A stretch of 64,000 nucleotides of DNA. Origin: Owenia fusiformis (taxonomy: Eukaryota; Annelida; Polychaeta; Sabellida; Oweniidae). This document shows, one piece after another, positions 1 to 11,400 of the stretch. The first letter of the stretch is position 1, and every line of letters starts with the position of its first letter. The notes beneath the pieces are model-generated. The model saw only the letters and a program-made list of their open reading frames with translations. It searched no databases and was not told the origin of the DNA. The stretch spans positions 17,242,348 to 17,306,347 of the forward strand of contig CAIIXF020000006.1 in the NCBI GenBank assembly GCA_903813345.2, in the 5' to 3' direction. The position numbers were made by a program, and so were the translations under genes.

Positions 1-443
1 GCTTGTTGATCAGTAACACCCTCTGGTATTGGGAAGAGATTCTGAACAGGGAGAGTGAGATACTCCGCATATGTTCCACTTTTGTTCAATATCCCCATGA
101 CAGTTCTCTCTGGGCAGTGATTCCTTTTCCTGGCATTGTCAGTCCCGTTACATAACTCACACTTGTTACACCTCAGGTTAATCTCTCCTGCAACACGCTG
201 ACCAACATTGATTTCATGCCTCTCGGATTCAGATGGGCCATTTAATTTAGCAACGACACCCACAAATTCATGGCCTACTATGCCTTCGTAACCTGCATAT
301 CCTTTGAAAATCTCTAGATCAGTGTTGCATATACCTGCACGAATGACTCGTACAAGGGCCTCTCCTGGACTGGGTTCAGGTATAGGAACATCTTGTAGCT
401 CAGGAGCACCTGTAGCTGCGGTGAATACAACTGCCTGCATCAT
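1..443 (-). CDS. Zinc-type medium-chain alcohol dehydrogenase, N-terminal part (runs off left edge)
   Basis: An open frame on the minus strand starts at the ATG at 443 and runs without an intron to position 1, giving about 147 residues. It begins MMQAVVFTAATGAPELQD and reads as the GroES-like catalytic domain of the MDR superfamily. GICNTDLE carries the expected catalytic-zinc cysteine (about residue 38), and GHEFVG the paired histidine-glutamate. A cluster starting RCNKCELC and ending HCPERTV gives the four cysteines of the structural-zinc lobe, with a longer than usual spacing before the last one. The NAD(P)-binding Rossmann half lies outside the window. Members oxidise alcohols or polyols with a nicotinamide cofactor; the substrate cannot be read from this part. 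A second ATG follows directly, so the start could be at 440. The gene is head to head with the kinesin gene on its right. Confidence 0.88.
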   Translation of the reverse strand, partial: MMQAVVFTAATGAPELQDVPIPEPSPGEALVRVIRAGICNTDLEIFKGYAGYEGIVGHEFVGVVAKLNGPSESERHEINVGQRVAGEINLRCNKCELCNGTDNARKRNHCPERTVMGILNKSGTYAEYLTLPVQNLFPIPEGVTDQQ

Positions 444-1615
444 CTAAGTTGATCTCTGAAATATAGAATTCAGTGTTATAATGACTCGTACTTAGGGCCT
501 CCTCAGAGATCCACACTCCTTGACATCTTAATGTCAAGGATCCTTTGTAGCTGTATACCACTAGATTAGCTTTTGAAAAATAAGTGATACATGGAATTAA
601 CATGTTAAAAAACATGTGCTTCCTGTTTTGGCCATCTTGAAAAGTTCAACTTCACCTTGAAGCATATTATTATGATGTATGAATTCAAAATAAAATCATC
701 TCATCTCCTTATCATCTTACAACTGTGTGCTTAACATAGAGTTTAATCACTCTAACCTCTAAAATCTTCTCTCTTTTTATTTACCAAGCCAACTTATATT
801 TGATTAGGAATGAGATGTAAGCCATAGTGCAGGCCAATATCCTTCCAGACATAGTCAAGTATTGCAGTTTGATTGGGCAGATCCTATAAACGTATTGACT
901 GTGTTTCTAGATATTTACATGAACACAAATAAATGTTGCCCTGTGTACAAAAATTATTCTATACTTACTGGTTATGTAGAAGTATATGTCTGAATTAAAC
1001 TCTTTCTAGCAGCTAGCGGCTAAATACAGTGCTTTGAATGTACAGTGTTCTTCAATTCTTCATCCTCCACTTTATCAGATTTCTGAGCTTTCAATATGTA
1101 GACTTATATTGCCTCCATAAAACTCACTCTATATTATACACAATGCACTGGCTGTGCAGTAATCGAGCTGCATTATATTGTGTATTTGTCTGGCATCTAG
1201 CCACAAACCAATATTCAATACAATTTGACCTTATATTGTACTAAACAAGTTATGAAGGTTCTGTTAGCAGGCTGCTGCCATCTTAGTTCAAATTTTATAA
1301 GGTCACTCATTGGTTTTCTATTTCAATGGTACAGATGGTAACACCTGCCTGCATCTTTTTGAATGTAAAAAGTTTCATGTCAGTCCCTTATACAAACCAA
1401 AAAACATTAAGATTTTGTCATATAGCGTACTAGAAAAATACTCCAGATAAATTGTTTGTTTAGTTTAATTTATTCAATTGTGCCCTTGTAAGGACATATC
1501 AATAAAAAGTTAAGATAGTAGGGAATTACAGACTAGATGCACGTTTTTTAAGGTCATGGTGATTAAATTCTATGTTTATCCATAAAGTGTATCCTGTACA
1601 CAGCCAATATAATTC

Positions 1616-1771
1616 GCCGCCGTTTCGGCATTGAAAAAATTCGGCACTGTTCCAGCACCGTTTCGACACCGTTCCGGCACCGAAACCTTCCGACACAAAA
1701 TTTTACTACCGGACTAGTCAGTCCATTTTGTGCCGAAATTTGGCACCGAAACGGCGTCGAAAATCAGATTG
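1616..1771. repeat. Short GC-rich inverted repeat (MITE-like)
   Basis: The left end reads CCGCCGTTTCGGCATTG and the right end reads GGCACCGAAACGGCG, an imperfect inverted pair. Several CGGCAC/GTGCCG motifs lie between them and make a foldback. The segment is CpG-rich and stands out sharply from its AT-rich surroundings. No target duplication is evident and no protein is encoded. Confidence 0.6.
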
Positions 1772-1794
1772 CATTTTGGGGGTGTAACAGTTAG

Positions 1795-2455
1795 TTATAT
1801 GCCCAGTTTTCATGTGATTGTATGATATAACAAAACGTTTGGTTGAGTATAATATTACAGACAGTTAGGCTTTTGTACAATCAGTAACAATAAATATGTT
1901 ATGTTATGGTATATGATATAGCAAACAACTTGGTATTGGCAAGATATAAAAACAGCTTGGTTATGATATGATATAACACAGCAAAGTTACAGTATAATAT
2001 AAGAAATAGGTATGTTATGGTATGATAAGACAACAATCTATGGTATGGCATTAAATAATATTCAGCTAGGTTATGGTATGATATAATAACAGCTAGGGTA
2101 TGGTATGGTATAACAAAAGGTAAGTTTTTTTTGGTATGACGTAACAAAAAGTAAGGTTGTGGTATGATATAAAAACAGCTAAGTTTTGTATGATTAAACA
2201 AATAGCAATATTATGGTATGATATAACAAACTCTTTTGTTATGGTATGATATAACAAAGAACAAGGCTACTGTATAGTATGAATTCACAAATGGCTTGCT
2301 TATGGTATGATATAAAACAACTAGGATATAGTATGATATAAAAACAGCTAGGATATGGTATGATATAACAAAAATAGCAAGGTTATGGTATGAAGTAACA
2401 AACAGACAGTCAGGTTATGGTATGATATAAAAACAGCTTGGTTATGGTATGATTC
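1795..2455. repeat. Degenerate minisatellite, TATGGTATGATATAA type
   Basis: About 15-20 imperfect tandem copies of a 30-45 base unit are built on GGTTATGGTATGATATAACAA with AACAGCTAG spacers. The array ends about 25 bases before the acceptor of the first visible KIF3B exon, so it lies in that gene's intron. Such an array is a plausible place for an assembly break or a rearrangement. Confidence 0.8.
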
Positions 2456-2480
2456 AATTGTTCATGTTTATGTCCTTCAG

Positions 2481-5400
2481 GAGGAGATCCGAGATCTACT
2501 AGCAAAGGACCAGAATAAACGTCTTGAGCTCAAAGAGAGGCCAGACACTGGCGTTTATGTAAAGGTAAGAGAATATAGATCTAAGGATTCATGGGTGAGG
2601 GGTACCACATATAAATGGTAGCATAAAGCGAAGGCATTTAAAAGATTAGGCCCTTTTCCAAAATAGACCGGGTGCTTTTCTGCAAAAGGTCTCTCTGTAA
2701 AATGTGGTAGGCGTTTAGTGTTAAAAGTGTTCTGACAAGTGTTTCTTATGTAACTTTTTATTCTGAATCCAAAAAACCATGTTGGCAAGCTGAAATATGA
2801 TTATTTAACCCTTAAAATACCATTTTAGTCCCCCTACCCCAAAATTAACCCCTATCAGGGGGAAAAAATTCTTCAACCTAAAATAACTTTGATTTTATGG
2901 TTTTTGTAAGTGAAATACATGAACATTGTATAAAATAAACATTTGAAGTATGAATGATACGGATTACCCTTAAGAAATTTGAATAAAAGCAAAAAGTATG
3001 TACCCCAAGGGGCAAATTTATGACCTATTTTTTTACTTTTCGTGTCATAACTTTTTTATTAGACAATGATGGATGCTAAAAAAATCCATGTAAAAGGCAT
3101 AATACCTGGTCTACTAATCCTGCAAGAATCAAAGTAATTCCTTTGATAATTGCCTTGAAAAAAATTAGTGAATTTAAGAAAAAATGACATTTTAGCTGGG
3201 ACTGATTTTATGTGTGACTATAACTGACCCCTATTGCTTTAACATTTATCCCTCTGTGTTCATATATTTAGCATTTTAGAATAAATCTAAAATATATAAC
3301 TTATTTTAGCAAAGTTTTAGGAAGATTTAAGCTTTTTATCATGTTCAACTATTAAAAATTCATGAAATATGATGTCTAAAATTGATAAGTTATAGGTATA
3401 CCCTTGGAAGACCCTTATAATTTCTTATTTATGAACATATTTGTACCAATATTAGTTTTCTAGCTTAGAGAAATGATATATGATATATCCTGGCTTGGCT
3501 TTCTGGTGGTTTGAACAATCTTTTAAGTGTTATCATTGAAAATTCATTCTTAAATCATAGGTCTGCAATCGATTAAATTCATGTATACCATTAGTATCAT
3601 TCTACTGGTATGAGCATAATTGAACTAGCTATGATTTCATAGATTAGTTGTTTGATGTATGACATATTCCAAGCTGACTTTCTGGTGATTTTAATCATCT
3701 AAGAGGCTTAATCATTGAAAACCATTACAAATAAAGGCCTAAACGGACAGTATTAAGGTAGACTATTAGAACACCCTATTTAATTCCAGGCTTAGAGTAT
3801 ATTGGTACCTACTACTGTCTCATAGCTCGGAGGTTTGATATATGACATATTCTGACTAGTTTTTCTGCAGATTTGAACCACCTAACAGGTCTAATCATTG
3901 AATAAACTTAATATACTAGGTCTAAAATTAGTATTCAATAGAACCCTCTATGATAAATTCAAAAAAGATTCAGAATGACATTAACCTCAACACTGGACCT
4001 GAATCAGAATTACAATTCTTCATAGAGCTGAACTAGGAAGACATGGCTAATTTCATTCTAAGCAGCCTGACAATTGCATGATGTGAGAGCAAAAGTACCA
4101 ATGATTCATACAAATCTTCATTTTATGGAGTTTTCTTCCCTGAACAATGTTAAGTCATATTAAAAAATCCCCCCCCCCCACTGTCCCCATTAACCTTTCT
4201 GTGTTACTCTTGGAGTTAAGGCAGAAATTCTTGACAAATGGCGTATACTCACTTTGACAACATTTTGAATTAGTAGGATGTTTCAGTTAATGAGAGTTTT
4301 TGCAGAGTAGCAATTTTTGAAATTTAAATCCAATAGGACCATATATGGGAAATTCAAAAAAGATTCAGAATGACATTAACCACAACATTGGATCTGGAAA
4401 TCAAATAAAGCAACTGATTGATGTGATCTCGGATGACTCTTGTAAATCAGAATTACAATCCTTCATAGAGCTGAACAAGGAAGACAAGGATTACTTTTCA
4501 TTCTGGTAGTAATACATGGACATGGTCCAAATCTTGATACGCTTCACCATAGCCCAAAGAAAGGGAAATTGGGGGCTTCATCTCAATGTATTTCAATGCA
4601 TGATCCCCTTTTTCATGAGATATGACCACCAAAACTATGCAAGATGGGGCACAGTACACTTCACTGCTGAAGTTTTGCTTCCTTGAAGACTGTAGCCAAA
4701 TCCTCAGATGTAGATGCAATTGATGCTAATTTGTAAGAAGGATCATATATTGGAAATATTACGGTTGGCATTTCAATACCATTTGTTAATCAGTTAAGGA
4801 GTAGAGTACATTTGAGTTGGCTTGAATGTTTCATTCGTCAATGAGAGGGCTATTGGAAAAGACATCAGCTCATGTTTCATGATTTCATTGATGCTTTCAT
4901 GTCTGTGGTTAGCTTCATATGCAGTGATAAGATTCTGCAAAACATTCCTGTCTGCCTTAACAACTTTCTGCTCGTTTATATTGGGATTAGGCATATAGTT
5001 TAAAAAATGTTGGTGCTTGCTCAGTAGATCAAGAAATGTTGTGTCTTTCATTTGACCCTGTTTGTATCAACCTCTAAGACACAAAGACATCCAGTTGTTG
5101 TTGGCCAAACTGTCGAGCCTGTTGATTGTTTCTGTGAGTACATCTTTTGTACATATACTTTGGAGATTAAGTAATGGATCTTCTGAAAACATGCCAAACT
5201 TCAGCAGCATGTCACATATTTTATCTTCTTCCAGAGACTGAATACTCTATCTTTTATGAGTACTAGTATCTACAACTATTTTTGATGTTATGAGTATTGG
5301 CTATCAATTTTTTCAATTTTTCTTCAACATGTATTGTAATGACTTCAGTATGAATGAAATGTCCCTTGGTGTTCTGGTCCTGGATTGTGATATTGGTTCT

Positions 5401-8400
5401 CGATTGGAGGGGGAGGGGGATGTTAGACATTGTTTCTTTCCACGTTAGATTATGGTTTTGGGATATATAGGGTCTACTTTTCTTATGACAGATTTGCACT
5501 TGCGGTTTGCTTTTCTTGTTGGGTTTCTTTAATGTTTTTAGTCACCCTTCCCTTTGGCATTTGTGTTTATATATCCATAGATTCTTGTTTTGATTTGCAA
5601 ATTACCACCCCCCTTCTATGGAATCTCAAAACGCAAGTCCAAACATCATTCTTGTTTGGACTCCCCATGTGTGACCTAAGATTATACCCCGGTGCCCATC
5701 TATTCAATGCAGATATTGTCTTTGTGTTATGCCTTCAATTCTGCCACCCTTCTAACCAATAGCATACTGGCATTGGGGTCTATCAACTTGGTTGATTGAA
5801 TTTGTAGAGCCTTTTACCACATAGTTCAATGCAAGAATCTTCGCTCAACTGCAGCAGGTACTATATTCTAATAGTTAGTGCATTTCCTCTAAGTTTACTG
5901 TGCCACACCTTCCATAATTTTGGTGGTCATGAAATAAGGGATCATGCATTGAAATGCATTGAGATGAAGCTCCTAATTTCCCTTTCTTTGGGCTTGGATG
6001 AAGTATAGCAAGATTTGGACCAGGTCCATGTATCAACACCAGAATGAAGTTAGCCTTGTCTTCCCTGTTCAGCTCTATGAAGGATTTTAATCCTTATTCA
6101 GATCTAATGTTGAGGTTAATGTCATTTTGAATCTTTTTTTGAATTTTCATAGAGGGTTCTATTGAATACTTCAATTTTAGACCTAGTATATGAAGTATAA
6201 CCAATGATTAGACCTGTCATTGGTTCAAATCTGCAGAAAAACTAGTCAGGATATATCATATATTAAACCTCCGAGCTATGAAACAGTAGTAGGTACCAAT
6301 AAACTCTAAACCTGGAAATAATAAGGGTATTCTAATAGTGTACCTTAATACTGTCTGTTTAGACCTTTATTTGTAATGATTTTCAATGATTAAGCCTCTT
6401 AGATGGTTTTAATAAACAGAGAGTCAGCTCGGAATATGTCATACATCAAACTAATCTATGAAATCATATTCAATTTCAATTTGATTATTTTGGTCAATCT
6501 TGCATATTTTGCTTTAATATTTCAGAATTATTTACTTCATTTAATGTGAATTTTGTTGTGAACATTTAATGATAATCTGCTTATAAAGTAAAAAACTACA
6601 GCATTTTACAACACATGCCCCATGTGGCCACCACTCCAGCCAACGAAGCTGTTAATGACTCTCCTACACATACCAACATGGATTGCAAAGCTTCTGATGA
6701 AGCTATCCACTTAAAATTGAAGAACATCTGAGAATTTGTCTGACACTAGTTTTACTTCTCTAGATAGATTTTAGTCACGCCATGGACAATTGAACAACTT
6801 CCTTCGCCAGATTTGATTGTGCATGTAGAGGAGAAGTGGCCACATTGGACATATGTTGTAAAGTGCTGTAGTTTTTGACTCCACAGGCAGATTATCATGA
6901 AACTTTCACAACAAAATTCATATTGAATGAACTGAATAATTCTGAAGTTTTGAGGCAGAATATGCAGGATTGACAAAGTTAATTAACTTTTCTTCGGTCC
7001 TGTTTTTTGGACACCCTGTACCAGTAGAATGATACTAGGCTAATGGTATACTTGAATTTAATCGATTGCAGACCTATGATTTAAGAATGAATTTTCAATG
7101 ATAACACCTAAGATTGTTCAAACCACCAAAAAGCCAAGCCAGGATATATCATACATTATTTGTCTAAGCTAGAAAACTAATATTGGTACAAATATGTTCA
7201 TAAATAAGAAATTATAGGGGTCTTCCAAGGGTATACCTATAACTTATCAATTTTAGACATCATATTTCATGAATTTTTAATATTTGAACATGCTAGAAAG
7301 CTTAAATCTTCCTAAAACTTAGCTAAAATAAGTTTTATATTTTAGATTTATTCTAAAATGCCAAATATATGAACACAGAGGGATAAATGTTAAAGCAATA
7401 GGGGTCAGTTATAGTCACACATAAAATCAGTCCCAGCTAAAATGTCATTTTTTCTTAAATTCACTAATTTTTTTCAAGGCAATTATCAAATGAATTACTT
7501 TGATTCTTGCAGGATTAGTAGACCAGGTATTAAGCCTTTTACATGGATTTTTTTAGCATCCATCATTGTCTAATAAAAAAGTTATGACACGAAAAGTAAA
7601 AAATGGGTCATAAATTTGCCCCCTGGGGTACATACTTTTTGCTTTTATTCAAATTTCTTAAGTGTAATCCGTATCATTCATACTTTTAATGTTTATTTTA
7701 TACAATGTCCATGTATTTCACTTACAAAAACCATAAAATCAAAGTTATTTTAGGTTGACGAATATTTTCCCCCTGATAGGGGTGAATTTTGGGGGTAGGG
7801 GGACTAACATGGTATTTTAAGGGTTAAATAATCATATTTCAGCTTGCCAACATGGTTTTTTGGATTCAGCATAAAAAGTTACGTAAGAAACACTTGTCGG
7901 AACACTTTTAACACTAAACGCCTACCACATTTCCTCTAGATGAAAATGCACCTTGTCTAAAAACTTACCTGTCAACTTTTGAAAATATCACAGCATTTTT
8001 TAAAAGTTTGTTGAAATACATTGTATTAGGAGTACATTTTCTTTCAGGATTTATCATCTTTTGTGACAAAAAGTATAAAAGAAATAGACCATGTTATGAA
8101 TGTAGGAAACCAGAACAGATCTGTGGGGTAAGTTGCCAGGTCCACATCAGCTACAGTCATCTCCCCACTTGAAAATGAGAAAAATCATGAAATATTGGCA
8201 TATTTTGACCAATTTTGGTATGAATTGTGAAAATGAGAATTTAGAAAAAATCCTGTGGAGATCACTGTAATATGATCATAATAATCTCAAATGTAACTAC
8301 TACAGCATTTTATTTTAGGTGCAACACATATTTACAAGTTATACACAATACTATGTACAAAATCTCTCTCATTGTATTAACTTTGCTTGAGCAAAAATAA

Positions 8401-11400
8401 ATTAAATGAAATAGTGCTTAAAAAAATTGTAAAGATTTATTTACATGAACTGTATTTCATTTTCAATAATGTCAAATCATTATAAATAATTTTGTATTAC
8501 AGGGCAACAGCCATGAATGCAGACAGTTCTAGATCTCATGCAATCTTCATTATAACTATAGAATGTAGCTCGGTAAGTAAAACAAATACTAAAACAAGTA
8601 CTCTGATACATTAAATTAATGCTCTGAAATGACACTGAAAATAGGCTTGTCTGAACAACCATTTGCATCCTCTGAAAAAAGAGCGTATTTTGACTAATTT
8701 TGGTCAAAATAGTGAAACTTTGTTTTGAGATGTTGTGACATATTCATGAATGCAGAATTATCAAATGCAAGATATTTCATTGTAATCTTATGTCATAATC
8801 ATTATTCCTTAGTGCAATACTAATTTCTCACTAGAGTTTGATCCCTGATCTTGACACCTCGATCTCTAGCATTTTTAGATCTCTCTAATTAGATCCCAGG
8901 GTTGTAGCATTGGTAATCAGAAGTCTTATAAGCATTTTGAGTAAGTTTTATTGAGTCGGTTTCAAGGTTCCTTGGCATTTTGAGTAGTGTTTAACTTTGA
9001 GTAGTCTTTGACTGAACCTATGAGTGATGGCGCATAGCAGTTTAGTCTTATTAATGAAAGTTCAAATATAAAAACAATTTCAATAAAAAAAATATTCTTC
9101 GTGTCTAACCTAGTATTCACCCAAACAAAACAAATTTCTTAAACAGTGATTAAAGACCTGTAAATGTGTTAATTGGAGATTTAAAAATGGTTAGTTCAGT
9201 TTTAATTCAATGATTTTGTTTCCTTATAGTAGTATTGACTGGTGTATATTTGAAAAGATCGAGTAATAAAGTATACATTGTATATATTATTTCAAATATT
9301 GCTTGTTTGTACCTCCCAAACTTGCAGCAGGTAAGAATGGTCTGATTTTAAATGTACAGTGTATATACACCTTTCATCTGATTTAAGCATACACTGTATA
9401 CAAAACAAAAGCACAAAAGTACAGTATATATCACTTTAAAGGCCTTATACTTGTATTGCATCTTGTGTGCCAATGTGTTTTTATGTCACCACCACAAGTG
9501 GTGACATATTGTTATGGTCTCCAACATTTTGTGGACAGGGTTCGGTGGTTGGTGTCTGTAACAAATGGCAGGTGGTGACATTTTGTACGTTAATGCCTTG
9601 TACTCACCTTTGCTTCACTCATATATTTTTTAACTAGATGATTTTCAGAGACAATAAAGCCATTATTTGATTTACATATAATAATCCATGCCTTGATAAA
9701 AGCTTTTATCTTTCTCTAAACAGTTCAGTAAAAAGATTATCTCATAATTGATTATGATCAAATGATATAATTGGTTTCATTGTGCTGTCATAAAAAACAT
9801 CAAAAGTTTGCTTTTCTTTTCAAATAAAACGATCATTGAATGTGTCACTTTGATAATGGGATTAGGCTAAGCCAAGTGAATGTCAAACCAGGATTAATTG
9901 GCTGCATTATTGTCAAAAAATATCTGTGAAGCTAATTTAATTTGGCGCTTCTTTTATTTTATAAATTAGAACTAAACAAGCTTAACACCTTTTTTTGCAA
10001 ATTGGATTAACTAAAGTATTAACTACTAGAATGTAGATTTTTTCATACATGAGCAATCAACCAAGCTATCAACACTATATTCACCAGCCACTATTTTGAT
10101 ATACTTATTGAAAGAGAGAAGTGTATTAATTGTATTTATTGTATTTACAATGGACAGTCGTGGTAAAATTGACCATTTGGCAGAATTGAAGGAAGCAAGG
10201 AGACTGCAAACGAACAAGCGCCAAAGGGAACGTTATTGGCGTCGTAAGGAGGAAGCTAAGAAAATAAAGCTACAGGATAGTAATGCTGTTTCAGAAAATG
10301 CACCATCACACTGTGCAGATAAAACTGACTCTGCATCAGAAATTGTGCAAATAAAGAAAAGAAATGCCTCACAAGATGAAATATTGCCTTTGACAAATGT
10401 ACCTGCTAATGTTCAACAAAATGGACTAGTACCACAGGCCAATGTTCAACACAATGGAGTATTACCACCTGCCAATGTGCGACAAAATGGACTATTACCA
10501 AAAGCCAATGTTCAACAAAATGGAGTATTACCACCTGCCAATGTGCGACAAAATGGACTATTACCACAGGCCAATGTTCAACAAAATGGAGTATTACCAC
10601 CTGCCAATGTTCGACAAAATGGACTATTACCACAGGCCAATGTTCAACAAAATGGAGTATTACCACCTGCCAATGTGCGACAAAACGGACTATTACCACG
10701 GGCCAATGTTCAACAAAATGGAGTATTACCACTTGCAAATGATCAACAAAATGGACTATTACCACAGGCCAATGTTCAACAAAATGGAGTATTACCACCT
10801 GCCAATGTTCGCCAAAACGGACTTTTACCACAGGTCAATGTACAACAAAATGGAGTATTACCACCAGCCAATGTTCAACAAAATGGACTATTACCACCTG
10901 CCAATGTTCGACAAAATGGACTATTACCACCTGCCAATGTTCGACAAAATGGAGTATTACCACCAGCCAATGTTCAACAAAATGGACTATTACCACCTGC
11001 CAATGTTCGACAAAATGGACTATTACCACCTGCCAATGTTCGACAAAATGGAGTATTACCACCAGCCAATGTTAAACAAAATGGACTATTACCACATGCC
11101 AATGTAAAACCACCCTCATATGTACCACAAAATAAACTAGTGCTTCCAAATGATGTTCAGGAGAATCATATATTGCAGCCCGCCAATATACCCCAGCATG
11201 GACCAGTGCCCAGGAGGCTATCCTATAGGAGATATCACACAAGGTTACCACGGCGATTGCCTTTCACAACAACCAGAAACCACCGGAAACTAAATATCTG
11301 GACTAAATCTACAAACAGAATCTCAAGCCAACGAAGATCAAACATGGAGCATGATATTGAATGGTGCCCATCTGCAATACAGAAGAACGCTTACGTATCT

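Larger units (their letters stand above)
444..2480. other. Region between the dehydrogenase start and the first visible KIF3B exon
   Basis: I searched both strands for the missing KIF3B motor exons, looking for VVVRCRP, the GQTGTGKT P-loop and a YLEIY-like stretch, and found none. Positions 450-1600 are AT-rich with no convincing coding sequence. The right half holds a small GC-rich inverted repeat and a degenerate minisatellite, annotated separately. The dehydrogenase promoter should lie just above 443, but no clear core element stands out. Confidence 0.6.
2700..7932. mobile_element. Long inverted-repeat (foldback) transposon in a KIF3B intron
   Basis: The left arm from 2700 (AATGTGGTAGGCGTTTAG) is repeated in reverse complement by the right arm ending at 7932. 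Homology pairs 2700-4062 with about 6045-7932, and about 4345-4665 with about 5890-6190. Matches continue over many hundreds of bases with scattered differences, for example GCTTGCCAACATGGTTTTTTGG at 7840-7861 against its complement near 2775-2796, given here by position as they exceed a short motif. Each arm carries three diverged subrepeats of about 175 bases around TATGACATATTC. The loop (about 4670-5890) holds degraded coding sequence. The right arm has an insertion of about 0.55 kb. No clear target duplication was found at the outer ends. Confidence 0.85.

Noticed and set aside
5430-5762. 110-codon plus-strand frame in the hairpin loop
   Set aside because: The opposite strand carries the more protein-like remnants; this frame is very hydrophobic and lacks signals.
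10442-11107. 221-codon plus-strand frame with MEYYHLP-type repeats, and minus-strand frames with HWQVVI repeats
   Set aside because: They are shadow frames of the 33-bp repeat; they have no non-repetitive ends and no signals.
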